DNA of 64,000 bases from Monodelphis domestica (Eukaryota; Chordata; Mammalia; Didelphimorphia; Didelphidae), in assembly GCF_027887165.1 (NCBI RefSeq), contig NC_077232.1, positions 7,006,891-7,070,890 on the forward strand, in the 5' to 3' direction. The position numbers and the translations under genes are program-made. Shown here one piece after another: positions 32,936 to 44,200 of this stretch (its first letter is position 1; each line of letters starts with the position of its first letter). The notes under the pieces were generated by a model that was given only the letters and a program-made list of their open reading frames with translations, ran no database searches and was not told the DNA's origin.

Positions 32936-33289
32936 GCTGCTGGCCCACCTACCAGGCAGCCTCCGCAGGCAGGGCTGGGGCCTTTGGCTCTTCAGGTTTC
33001 CCCCTCAAGCCTGTGGGAGGCACGAGGGGCTAACCCAGTCCTTCACCCTGGGGGTGGGCCTTTTTTAGGTGGGTGATGAGCACTGAGGTGACAAAGCCAA
33101 GAGGTAAGATTCCTTGTGGGGGCAGGGACAGGAAGGGGTGAGTGGGGACTTGGGGGGAAGAAATGAGCTTCAGTTCAGGAAGCTTGACTTGCGGGTTCGG
33201 AGAGAGCAGCCAAAAGGCCTTCATTCTTCTCCCTTTGCATATCCCTAGGTCCCTGCCCTTTGTCTCCACCACTTACCTTGGGCCACTCT

Positions 33290-33870
33290 CCTCCCCTCAG
33301 CACTAAAACGAGAGTTGGACTAGATGACCAAGGTCCCTTTCACCTCAGAATCTGAGGGTTTAAGGGAAAGAAGGAAGTTGGGAGTCCTGGATGATGGCCC
33401 CAGCACTGCCTCGGACTTGCTCTGTGACTTTGGCCAAATCCCTTCCTCTCTCTGAGTCTCAACTGACATGTCTGTAAAAGGAGAGAATTGGACTAGATGA
33501 CCTGTAAGGTTTGGTACCTGGGACTGGTACAGCCCTGGGAATCAGAATGGGTGGGGAAGGAGCCCCATGGGTGAGAGGAAACCCCCATCCCAAACAGATG
33601 CAGAGCCAGGAGTTTTCATTTGGATCATAATATGCCAATAAACCAGTGTTCACGTGGACCAGTGTGCCTCGGTGTTGTTCCCTTCCAGCATGGGTGAACT
33701 GTGTGAAGTCACGACAGACCCAAGGTCAAATCACTGGAATAGCTTTGTACAAAACTTGAGGAGCCCATTTTGGAGCCTCAGTTTCCTCATCTGTAAAATG
33801 GGCAATAATGGTGTGTGTGGTAATTTTATCTCCCCGGATGGTCGAGAAGCCCAAAGGAGATAATGACTGG
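33290..33870. mobile_element. Old MIR-type SINE fragments
   Basis: Fragments at about 33,300-33,360, 33,395-33,520 and 33,690-33,830 carry 'gactagatgacc' and 'cctcatctgtaaaatggg' motifs. The first two would lie in the B4GAT1 3' UTR. Confidence 0.55.
33637..33642 (+). terminator. B4GAT1: B4GAT1 polyadenylation signal
   Basis: AATAAA about 700 bp after the stop, followed by GT-rich 'cagtgtgcctcggtgttgtt', a typical cleavage and polyadenylation context. Confidence 0.75.
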
Positions 33871-34089
33871 ATGCTTTTTAACTCTGGGTATGTTTCTTTA
33901 TTATGTCCCTTTCCCTCTAGGAACCTTGGTTTCCCCCTCGGTACAAAGCGGGGAATACCCTTAGAGGGCGGTGGGAGTGGCAGCTGCTCTCGCTGGTTTT
34001 CTGGGACCCGACCCCGGCGGGTCCCGGGGCTGCCTTCAGCCTGTTCTTCCACGGTCTTGGGCCACCACCACAAGTTAAAGGGCCAGGGG

Positions 34090-34360
34090 GAGCGTCCCCA
34101 GTTGCTATGGAAATATGGGGCCGCCTCGGCGTCCCAGAATCCCTCGCGGCCCGGCGCTCCTTGATGACGAACCCGGCAGTAGGTTCCCGCTCGCTCCTCG
34201 GGGGGCGGGGTCCAGCGCACTCGGCCCCTCCTCGGGGGGCGGGGCCTGGAGTCCGACTTCCGGGACACGGCCGGCTGCCGGCTGGGTCTGGAGAAGCGTC
34301 CATCCCGCCGCTGACTCCCGGAGCCGCCGCTGCCTGAGACGGGACCCCCAGCGAAAGGTT
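34090..34360 (+). promoter_or_regulatory. BRMS1: Probable BRMS1 promoter and noncoding first exon
   Basis: A TATA-less CpG island with an X-box-like site (GTTGCTATGGAAAT at 34101), two 'ggggggcggggc' Sp1-type boxes and an ETS-type 'gacttccggg'. It is the only strong island between B4GAT1 and the BRMS1 coding start, whose ATG exon begins with a splice acceptor. The donor of the first exon is not certain. Confidence 0.5.
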
Positions 34361-36925
34361 CGTCTTCGGCCTCGGCCCCGGCTCCCCCGCGGGGCGTGTG
34401 GTGGTAGCGCCCACCCGGGCGCGTTCAGTGACCCGGGACCAGACCTTTGCGCCGGGCGGGAGGAAGGTGGTTGGGGAAGCCCGGGGCGGGAGGGCACCGG
34501 GTGGCGAGCCCCAGCGCCGCGCCCGGGGACCAGTCCTTGGGCCTGTCCGAGAAATGGGCTCCCCTGGCCGGAGGGGCAGTGCACGGGACCCGCTGAGACC
34601 CAGGTCCACTTTGGCTCCTGGTTGGGGGGGGCCACCCGACGGCCTGGACGCCTCGGACCCCGCGCCCGGCCTGCCTCTCGCGGGAGGCTGAGCGCTGGGG
34701 GTTCCCATTACAAAAGAGGGACGGGGCTGCCTTCAGGGAGCTTGTGGTCTACGGGGAGGCTGGAGGGGGAGGGGCCCAGGCCGAGGAGGAGGAGGAGGGC
34801 TGAGCCCCTTCAATCAGACGGACCCCGGGGGAGCCGATGGGCTTTGGGCAGTGCGCAGCTTTCTGGGCCCGGGCTGTGGAGGGGCGGGTGGGGGAGGGGG
34901 CGCGGTCTGAGCTGACCATTGCCTCAAGCTAAGCGGGCTCTGGAGTTTGCTGGTCTCCCCCACGGTTCCCGGGGAGAGATAAGGGAGAAAACTACAATCT
35001 GCAACATTCTGGCCAGGACGTTTGGGTGGCCTTGGGCAGGAGGTCCGGGCTTTTGGCTTTTGTCCCTGCCTGGCTTCCCATCCTTATCATTTATGTGCAG
35101 AAACAGGACGTACCAGCACTGTGTTCAGTTCTGGGTGCTACCATTTATCATGCATAAATAAGCTGGAGAGTATCCAGAGGCCTTGGGTCCATATCCTATA
35201 AGGACCACCCCCGGGCAGCTGGGTGGCTCCATGGGTAGAGAGCCAGGCCTGGGAATGGGAGGTCCTGGGTTCAAATCTGCCCTTGTACACCTAGCTGGGT
35301 GACCTTGGGCAAGTCCCTAAACCCCCCTTGCCCACCCCTTACTGCTCCTCTGCCTTGGGACCCATACGCAGAATCAATTCTATGCAGGAAGTTAAGGGTT
35401 TGAGGGGAAATAAACGGCAGCATCACCAGTCACCGACTAATAAATATCAAGTGGCTTCTGTGTGCCAGGCACTGTGCTAAGCGCTGGGGATACAGACACA
35501 AAGGGCAGCCCTGGGGCCCACACGATAAAGCCCACCGTGGAGCTGGTGGAAAACGGGGGAGGTTGTCTTGAGCCCCCTCTTTAAAGGCCCAGGCGGGGCC
35601 AGGACTCCGCCGTTCTGCAGCATGAGATGGAGGGAACAAGACACTGGAGGAGAAGCCTGGGGAGGGAGGCTGGGAGAGTGCCTTGCAAGTGCTTTCCAGG
35701 TGGGAAACCAGGAGGAGGATCCGCCTTGTTTTGCTTGGCCTGAAAGGGCAGGACCTGGAGCATTAGATGGAATTGTGGAGGATGGAGGGGAAGAGGAACT
35801 GTGCCCCACAGAGCTCTCCCTAAGAGCGATGGTCGGTACGTTGTGGTGGGAATGTCTTGGAGGCCCCTGGGGCCTTTCAGCTCAAGTTCTGTGTAGAGAG
35901 AGCCGTGGCCTCAGGTACTTCCTAGCTGTGTGACCCTGGGTGAGTCACTTGACGCCCACTGCCCAGCCCTTACGGCTCTTCAGTCTTGGTACCGTACTTG
36001 GAACAAGTTCTAAGGCAGAAGGTAAAGGTTTCAAAAAGCCAGGAGTCACGTTCTCTGCGTAATTGTGATCGAGTACCCAAAATGCAGCAGAGGCAGAGGA
36101 CAGCCATCTCCTTCTCCAGCTCATTTTGCAGATGAGGAAACGGAGGCAAACAGGGTGAAGCAACTTGCCCGGGTCACCCAGCTATTTGGGTATCACGGCT
36201 GAGTTTGTGTCTTCCCCACGGGCCCTGGCGCTCCGTTTGCTGAGCCCCCCACCTTCTGTGGGCCATTCAGGGCACGGAATGACTTGCCCCGCGTCCTGCT
36301 GACGAACCAACAGTGGAGCCAGGCCGGGCTTTGGGCAAGGCGGCGGGTGAGCAGCCAGCTGCTAAGGACCCTGGCTGAGTCACTTCACCCCTGCCACGCG
36401 GGGACGCCGCGGAGCGCCGCTCATGGAGGGCCGTGGCTGGGGGAGGGTCGCGCCTTCCTGTCACTCCCCCAGCGCAGCCTGGAGACCTCCGGCCCAGGCC
36501 CCCTCCCGCCCTGGCCAGGCTCTCCCCCACCCCTAACCGGGCTGCTCGCTTCGGCCACCCAGTAAGTGCTTTGTCCGCATTGGATGTTGGCTTCCTCCCT
36601 CAGCCTTCCTGCTCTTCCTGGAGAGACCCCGCGGGCAGCCGGGCACGCCGTGGGGGGCCTCAGCCAGGCACAAGTGGGGAACCGGACGGGCTCCCGAATT
36701 CTTTCTTCTCCCCAGAGTTCCGGAACTCTTGTCAGAACTGCAAATCGGGGCCTCCGCAGCGTCCTGCCCCTCCCAGCCCGGACCTCTCTGAGGGGCCGCT
36801 CGGCCGGCCTCCAGGGTCTTCCCGGTGTGGTTTGGGGGGTCGGATCTGCGAGCCCCAGATGGGGAAAGTCCTTCCAGCAGCCCCTCCCGCCCCCCAGGAC
36901 GGCTAACCGCTCTCTCTCTCCTCAG
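34361..36925 (+). other. BRMS1: Probable BRMS1 intron 1
   Basis: No coding sequence seen. Contains a full-length-like SINE at 35,211-35,412 (+), an L2/L3-type tail at 35,437-35,520, a SINE at 35,895-36,030 (+) and a MIR fragment at about 36,095-36,185 (-). Ends in the polypyrimidine acceptor at 36,910-36,925. Confidence 0.5.
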
Positions 36926-36932
36926 AGCCGCC

Positions 36933-39758
36933 ATGCCTCTGGGGAAGGAAGGCCGGGACGCGGAGGGGGAGGGGGACGGCGGGGACCCCGACTCGGCCCC
37001 CGAGATGAACGGGCTGGAGGAGGAGGGCAGCGAAGACGAGCAGACGGGCAGCCAGACGGAGTCGGACGGCGAGAGCTCCGGTAAGGCCGCGGCGCCCCTC
37101 CGCCCCCGCCCTTCTCCCGGACGGCCCCCGGGACCCCCTGACCGGCCCTCTGCCCGCAGAGATGGACGACGAGGACTGTGAGCGCCGCCGGGTCGAGTGC
37201 CTCGATGAGATGTCGGACCTGGAGAAGCAGTTCTCGGAGCTCAAGGAGAAGTGAGTGGGGGGCCGCGGGGAGCCGGCCGCGCGCTTTCGGGGGCCCCGTC
37301 TCCGCTCGCGCCTCGGCCGGCGGGTCGGGCACATCTCGGACTTCCTCTCTAGGCTGTTCAAGGAGCGCCTAAGCCAGGTGCGGCTGCGGCTAGAGGAGGT
37401 CGGGGCCGAGCGGGCCCCCGAGTACACGGAGCCCCTCGGGGGGCTGCAGCGGAGCCTCAAGATCCGCATCCAGGTGGCCGGTGAGTCCCCGCCCCGGGCC
37501 CCCGCGGCGCCCTCCGCTCCCCCTTTCCTTGGGTCGTGCGGCGCGCGCTGCGGGGGTCAGCGGCCTCTCCCTCCCCCAGGCATCTACAAGGGCTTCTGTC
37601 TGGACGTGATCCGGAACAAGTACGAGTGCGAGCTGCAGGGAGCCCGGCAGCACCTGGAGGTGAGCGGGGGGGGGGGGGGGGGGGGGTTGGGGGGGAGGCC
37701 CGAGGCCCAGGGCAGCCTGGAGGGAAGGAGGGAGGCCGGAGGGAGGGAGGGCAGAGGCCCAGGGCAGCCCGGAGGGAAGGAGGGAGGCCGGGGGGGGGGG
37801 AGGGAGGGAGGTCAGAGGGAGTGGGGAGCCCAGCAGCACCTGGAGGTGAGCCAAGGGAGCCCTGGGGGGGGGGGGGGGGATGCAGCCTGAGCAGTGCCTC
37901 CTTTTCAGAGCGAGCGGCTGCTGCTGTATGACGCCCTCCAGGGGGAGCTCCAAGAGCGTATTCAGCGGCTGGAGGAGGACCGCCAGAGTGTGGACATCAA
38001 CTCTGGTGAGCCCCGGTCCTCTGCGGGGGGAGCCGTGGACTCCGGGGGGGCCGACCGGGTTGGGGAGCCCCGCCGGCGGCCTGCTCACCCCGCCTCTCTG
38101 CTGCAGAATGGTGGGATGACAAGCTGCACCCCAAAGGGAACTCGAAGTCCTGGGAGTCCTTGCAGACGGGCAAGAGGAAGAAGGCGCCGCTCGTCTCTGG
38201 TATCCTTGTGCGGGGGCCCCGGGTGCAAGACACCAGCTGCCCAGGGGAGGGCAGCCAGCCATGCGGCCTTGTACGGGCCCCGTCATGGCCGGGCCAGGCT
38301 GGGCTCGGTGGCCTCCCTTGGAACGGGAGGGGGGAGGGGCGGGGGGGCTGCCTCGAGCCTTCCTGCCTCTGTCTCTGCACCGGGCCTGGCATTGCTGGAG
38401 GCGTTTCCACCCTTTGCTTCCTTGACGCGGCCCTTCCAGGCCCTTATATCGTCTACATGCTGGAGGACGTGGACATTCTGGAGGACTGGGCGGCCATCAA
38501 GAAGGTAAGGCCGGAGGGGGGCTGGCCTAGCAGGGAGCCTGGATGTGGGAGCGGCGGCGGCGGCCAGGACACGGGCCGGGGGAAGCCAGTCAGAGCCGCA
38601 GCACAGAGCCAGGCAGGGGGATGGCTGGGACGCTGGCCTCGCTGGAACAGGAACACGAGGCTCAGGAAGGGCTTTGAATGCCGCGTGGAAGATTCTGGGC
38701 TTGTGGCAGGAGAGGCAGCCCTGGAGGGTGCCCAGGAGCTCTCGGGAAGCTCAGGGTGGAGCCTGGTCTGGAGTGGGGAGACTGGCGGGGCGGCCTGAGT
38801 GCAGTAGAGGGTGGTGAGGGCCGGCCCCGGGGTCGGGGCTGTGGGAGGAGAGATGGTGAGGGGGCGAGAGTGGGGGTGGGGCAGCACGTGGCGTCGAGCC
38901 CCAGAGGGAGGTCAGGGCGGGTGAAGTCTGAGCGGCACCCGCAGGGGGATCCCCGAAGCCGTGGGAACAGGGAGCTCAACGGACCGTGCTTGAGGTTAAA
39001 GCAGGAACCAGGAAAGACTTGGAGGAGCCGCCCAGTCGTTCCAGTGTGAATAGGAGGGATGGCAGCGGGGGGTCCTTAGGGGGCCCCTCAACGCCTGGGG
39101 TGTCCAGTAGAACTGGGCCACCAAAGGGTCCTGCTACGGAAGGGGGGGAAGGGGGCAGCGGTCAGCGCTGGGCCAGCCAGGACCGAGGGACAGAAGCTTT
39201 GGCCCCGGGAGGGCTCACGGTCAGGGGAAGAGATCCCGGCCGGTGACGTGCTGCTGGGCACTGGCCTGGCCCGGGGATGAGAAGCTGCTGCTTGGGCCGG
39301 GCTCGGCGTGACCCTTCCCGGCCAGTCCCCTCCCCAGGGCTGAGGCAGGCCCAGGGAAGGGAGGGATGCCGGGCACTGGAGTGTCCTGGGCGGAGCCTGA
39401 ATCTGGGATGGGGCCAGGTGGGCCAGGCTGCAGGCCCTTCTCCTCTCTTCCCAGGCTAAGGTTGCTGTGTCCCCGCAGAAGAGGAAAGCAGACGGTAAGA
39501 GCAGAGGTGGACACCGGCCGGCCGGTGTTGGGGGGCCGGGGCGTGGTTGGGGGGCCAGGGGCGTGGTTGGGGGGCCGGGGCGTGGTTGGGGGCAGCCCTC
39601 TGGGCGGGGCTGAGCCGCCTCCCTCTCCTGCAGAAGGCCCACCGTCTCCTCTGAGGAGCCCTCCGGCGTGGGGCAGCAGCCACCCTCCCCTCAAGGGCAC
39701 CCGCCCGGCAGCCCAGGTAGGCCTGGCCACCCCCGACCTCCTGTCTTCTAGCCCCTGA
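36933..39758 (+). CDS. BRMS1: Breast cancer metastasis suppressor 1 (9 coding exons)
   Basis: Nuclear component of SIN3-HDAC co-repressor complexes, Sds3-like family. Coding exons: 36933-37080, 37160-37250, 37353-37480, 37580-37659, 37909-38005, 38107-38199, 38440-38504, 39455-39494 and 39634-39758, with consistent phases. The ATG follows a good acceptor (ctctctctctcctcag at 36910-36925), so a noncoding first exon lies upstream. The acidic N-terminus ([18 protein letters not shown]) is followed by coiled coil ([38 protein letters not shown]), the conserved core [20 protein letters not shown], a second coiled coil ([12 protein letters not shown]), WWDDKLHP, and two basic nuclear-localisation-like patches ([16 protein letters not shown]). 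Human isoform 1 stops shortly after KRKSDGP; here the last exon stays open for about 41 more Pro/Ser-rich residues, giving 288 aa. I recall a human isoform of about 290 aa with a different C-terminus, so this may be its equivalent. The exact last-exon splicing is the least certain part. Confidence 0.92.
37639..37870 (+). repeat. BRMS1: Duplicated exon end and splice donor in BRMS1 intron
   Basis: The last 21 bases of the coding exon plus its donor (37639-37665, ending 'cacctggaggtgagc') recur at 37825-37851 with one difference, exactly 186 bp downstream. The DNA between is G-rich with smaller tandem copies (ggaagggagggaggccgg-like). Confidence 0.9.
39510..39600. repeat. Short G-rich tandem repeat in last BRMS1 intron
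   Basis: About three and a half copies of 'ggggcgtggttggggggcc' with a period of 22-23 bp. Confidence 0.85.
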
Positions 39759-40088
39759 AGGGCCCACAAGCTGCGCACAAGGCCCGCCCGGACGCCCGGG
39801 GCTCCTGGACCGGCTCCTGGGACCTCGCGCCGCCCCGTGACTCCTCGGCCTCCACACTGCCACCCTTTTGCCTCTTCCCAGCTGGGATGCCAGCAGCTCC
39901 GGGCACGGGCTCGGCCCGGCCTCGGGGGACTCTGACTCTTCCCTGCCCGGCCGGCCGGGGGAGGCGAGGCCTTTGAGCCAGGCCGGCTCTGCTCTCCTTT
40001 ACAAGTTCTTGAAGCGACGTTTCTATTTTTGGATTCTGAACGGAGAAGCCCCTTTCCGCGGTCCTGGGGATTCGAATCATGTACCAGA

Positions 40089-40108
40089 ATTAAAGTTTGC
40101 TAATTAAA
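40089..40108 (+). terminator. BRMS1: BRMS1 polyadenylation signals
   Basis: Two ATTAAA hexamers (40089 and 40103) followed by GT-rich 'ccgtgtcgtgggcc' mark the likely end of BRMS1, about 330 bp after the stop. Confidence 0.65.
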
Positions 40109-41218
40109 AGGCCGTGTCGTGGGCCTGCCTCCTCGCGCCGGGGTGGGGGACACTTGGGGACGCCCATGCTGATGCCCGCGGAAGGGGCGCCTCGCAGCCT
40201 CGGCCCTGTCAGCTCGTGCTCCTTCCTCCTTGGGATGCTGGACTTGGGGGGGGCCTGGGAAGCCACCAGGGCGGGCAGGAGCCTGACAGCCCAGTGGACC
40301 GAGCACTGGGCCCGCTATTTGGCTTCTCCCTGCCTCCGTTTCTCCAGCTGTAAATGGGAATGAGAGTTCCTGTTTCCCTGGTTGGGAAGGCTCAGAAGGA
40401 ATTTGTAGAGCCTTGTAGAGCCCTTGGCCCGGTGCCAGGCACACAGCTGGTGCTTAATAAGTGCCCGGGGTCACGTTCTCCCCCCTCCACCGACCCCAAC
40501 ATGCAGGGACTGCCCCACGTGATCCTTTGAGAGGCCCCGGCAGGGAGGCAGGGCAGCTTTGGAATGTGCCGCCTCGAGCTCCGTGTGCCAACCTGCCCCA
40601 TGCCAGCGGGCTGGGTTTGTGGGGAAAGGAGGAGCCAAGGGAGAAGGCAGAGGGAGCCCTGCCCCCGTGACCTCCCAACCGGGCTTCCCATCCCCCCCAT
40701 AACTGCTGGTGCCACCCCCAGAAAAAGGGGGTGGTTACCATGGCAACGACGTGGGGGAGATGGCAGCATCCTCGTCATGGCAACCCAAGAGCCACGCCGA
40801 GATGCTGGGGGAAGCCGGGCTGGGGGGGGGGGGGGGCGGCGCTCTCGCAAGGTGGAGGGAGGCTGCGCCAAGGACGGGCACGATGGTGCCCAGGCTGAGT
40901 CACCAGGCCCTATGTGGGCCCCTGGCACATGCCCAACTTCACCCATCAGTGCCAGCAGAGCCGGATGAGGCTCAGAGCCAAGCGGAGATGCCGGGGGTCC
41001 CCGGGGTCCTGGGAGTGGTAAGCGGGCGGTGGCGCCCGAGGGAGCCTGGGCAGCAGGCACCCAGGGGGCCCAGGAGGGTGCTGCGGGCAGAGAAGAGTTA
41101 ATGGCTTGGGCTGTGCCAGGGCTGAGCTCCCTTCAGGAAGTGTTACTCACCGGGAATGTGACGGCGCCTTCGCTCGGGGCCTCATTCTGGCTCTCGGGGG
41201 AGGGAAGTGGCGCCAGCC
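40109..41218. other. Interval between BRMS1 and RIN1
   Basis: Holds an old SINE at about 40,288-40,465 (+) and a palindromic RFX X-box-like site GTTACCATGGCAAC at 40734-40747 with a further half site 'tcatggcaacc' about 40 bp later. The RIN1 promoter should lie here; no TATA box is evident. Confidence 0.5.
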
Positions 41219-44200
41219 ATGGAGCTCTCCAGCCTCCAGGCCCCCGCTGGGGCCAGCGCTGCCTCCAGGTACTGGGGGGGCCGGAGAGATGGGGCGGGGA
41301 GGGAAACTGAGGCAAAGGACACGTGTGGGGAGAGGAGGAGGGAAAGAGGGCGTCCGGCAGGGTTCTCGGACCTGATACTCGTCTCCTCTCGGCAGCCTGA
41401 CCCGAGACCCCGTCTACGACGTCCCCGAGGCGGGGGGAGAGCAGGCTGGCCAGCTCCAGGGTCCGGGGCTCACGGTCAGCCTGCGGGAGCGGCTGCTGCT
41501 CACCCAGCCCGTGTGGCTTCAGCTCCGTGCCAACGCTGCGGCTGCCCTGCACGTGCTCCAGAGGGAGCCCCCCGGGGTGAGGAGCAGCTGGGCAGCGGGG
41601 CGGGGCGGGGAGGGGGGAGGGGGTGCGGGAGGACGGGCGCCCCTTCCCCAGCCTCTGAGCCTCCCCCACCCCCAGACGTTCCTGGTACGCAAGTCCAACA
41701 CCCGGCAGTGCAAGGCCCTGTGCGTCCGGCTCCCAGAGGCCTCCGGGGCCTCCTTCGTCTCCAGCCATGACATTCGGGAGACCCCTGAGGGTGAGGGGGG
41801 GCAGGGAGCCTGGGGGGGACTATGGAGCCTGAGAGAGGTATTGGGGGGGCTCAGGGAGCCCGAGATGGGGGGGAGCTCAGGGACTGTGGGGGGCCGAGGA
41901 GTCTGAGGGGGGCTAGGGGAGTGGGGGGGCTCCAGGAGCCAGGGAGGAATGGAGGGGTGTCTGAAGAGGGCTTGGGGGGCGGGGGGGTGTCTGAAGAGGG
42001 CTTGGGGGGCGGGGGGTGTCTGAAGAGGGCTCCAGGAGCGGGGGAGGGGGAGCGGGGGGGGGGTCTCTAGGAGCCGGGGATTGGCAGGAAGGGAAGAGGC
42101 TGCTTCTTCCCAGAACGCATCCCTCCCTCCCTCCCTCCCTCCCTCGGTGGCAGCCGTCTCCCTGGAGGGTTCTGAGCTCTCCTTCCCGGACCTGATCCAG
42201 CTCATCTCCAGCTACTGTCACCGCCGGTGAGTGCCCTCTCCCCAGCCCACCCCGGGGGGCCGGCCCGGCTCCCCTGGGCCCCACTTAGGCTTCCTCTGCC
42301 GTCCAGGGACGTCCTGCTGCTCCCTCTCCAGCTGCCCAGAGCCATCCGCAGAGCCGGCAGCCGCAAGGAGCTGGAGGCCATCTCGCACCTGGGCATGGGT
42401 ACGTGGTGCCACCCGCCCCTCTGCCCGGGCCCTGGCACTGCGCTGGCCGCAGCTCCTGACTCCCGTCTCTCCCCCAGAGTTCTGGAGCTCCTCCCTGAAC
42501 AGCCAGGCCCGTTGGGCCTCCGCGGAGGCGCCTGCGCTCCCCCGCCTGAAGCCGCGGGCCCCCGAGGAGCTGGACCAGGGCAGCGGGGGCGCCCTGTGCT
42601 TCTTCAACCCCCTCTTTCCCGGGGATCTGGGCCCCGCCAAGCGGGAGAAATTCAAGAGAAGCTTCAAGGTCCGGGTGTCCACTGAGACCTCCGGCCCACT
42701 GTCCCCCCCGGCTGTGCCCCCGCCCCCTGTGCCGCTGCCCCCTGGGGGTCCCCCCGGCCCCCCCCAAGCCAGGCCCCCTCCCAGGCCACTGAGGAGGGAG
42801 AGCTCTGGGGGGTACCGGGTGCCCGGGGGGGCCGGCCCGGGCCCAGGCCCGCCTCCTCTCCCCTCTCTGCCCTCCCTCCGGGACGTGGACAGCGGCTCCC
42901 CCAGCAGCTCCGAGGAGGAGGGGGGGGCCCGGCCCGGGAGCCCCGCCTCGTCCCCCCCCCGCCGGGGCCGGCGCCGGCGGGTGCTCCGATCCGTGAGCGA
43001 CGCCTTCTGCTCCCTGCTGGCCCCCGAGAGGCAGGTGGCCCGGGCCGTGGCGGAGATGGCCCGAGACCGGCGGACGGCCCCCGGGCGGCTGGTGCAGGAC
43101 CTGCTGACCCGGGTGCGGGCCGGCCCGGAGCCCCAGGAGCTGCCGACGGTGCGGGAGGGGCTGAGCCGGGCCCGGGCCGTGCTGGTGGCCGAGCTGGCCC
43201 GAGACAAGCTCTTACCCGCGGAGCAGCTGGGTGAGGGTCTCCCCGGGCGCAGGGGCGGCGGGCGGCCTCTCCGGGTCCGCGCTGAGCCCCGGCCCGGCCT
43301 CGGCCGCTTCTCCCCGCAGAGGCCGCCGTCGAGAAGAGTCTGCAGCGCTGCGTGCTGAAGCCGCTCCGGCCGCTGCTGCTGGCCCGCCTGCGGCTCCGGC
43401 TGGCCCGGGACGGCTCGTGGGGGCGGCTGGCCGAGGGCCTGCGGCGGGCCAGGGCGGGGGGCCCGGAGGTCTGGGGGGGCCGCCTGCCCCCCCCCGCCGA
43501 GCTGGAGCGCGTCCGGCAGAAGCTGCTGAAGCTCCTCCGCGGCTACTCGCCCACCGCCAAGGCCACCCGCCTCCTGCAGGCCTGCAAGCTGCTGGCCGAG
43601 GCCCTGCGGAGCTGGGCAGGTGCGGGCCGGGCGCCGGGGGGCTCCGGGGGCTCCCCGACTCCCTCTGCCAGCCCAGGCCGGTCGGGTTCCCGTCTGGCCG
43701 CAGAGCCGACTAGCCGGGCGCCCCCGGACCCCCGCCAGCCCGTCCGCCTCGAGCAGGGCCTCTCCCGGGTCTCCCCGTCCCTCCCTGGCCGGCCCCAGGG
43801 AGACCTCACAATCCAGGCGGGGGCAGGGCCGGGGGTCACCCAGGGGGCCTCACGAGGGCTTCCGCCTCCTCCACAGGGGACGCCGCGGGGGCCGACGAGT
43901 TCCTGCCCCTGCTGAGCGCCGTCCTGGCCCAGTGCGACCTCCCGGACCTGCTGCCCGAGACCGAGTACTTGGCCGAACTGCTGGACCCCAGCCTGCTCAC
44001 GGGGGAGGGTGAGCGCCCCGCCCCGCCCCCGGCCCCCCCCCCCCGCCTGCCCCTCCCCCTCACCTAGACCTTCTCGCCCTCAGCCGGCTACTGTCTGACC
44101 AGCCTGGCCGCCGGCCTGGCCCTGCTGGGGGACCTGAGCCAGGCCGGGCCGCCCCCCCGCAGTCCGTCGCAGGAGCTCCGGCGAGCCCTCAGCCTCTGGG

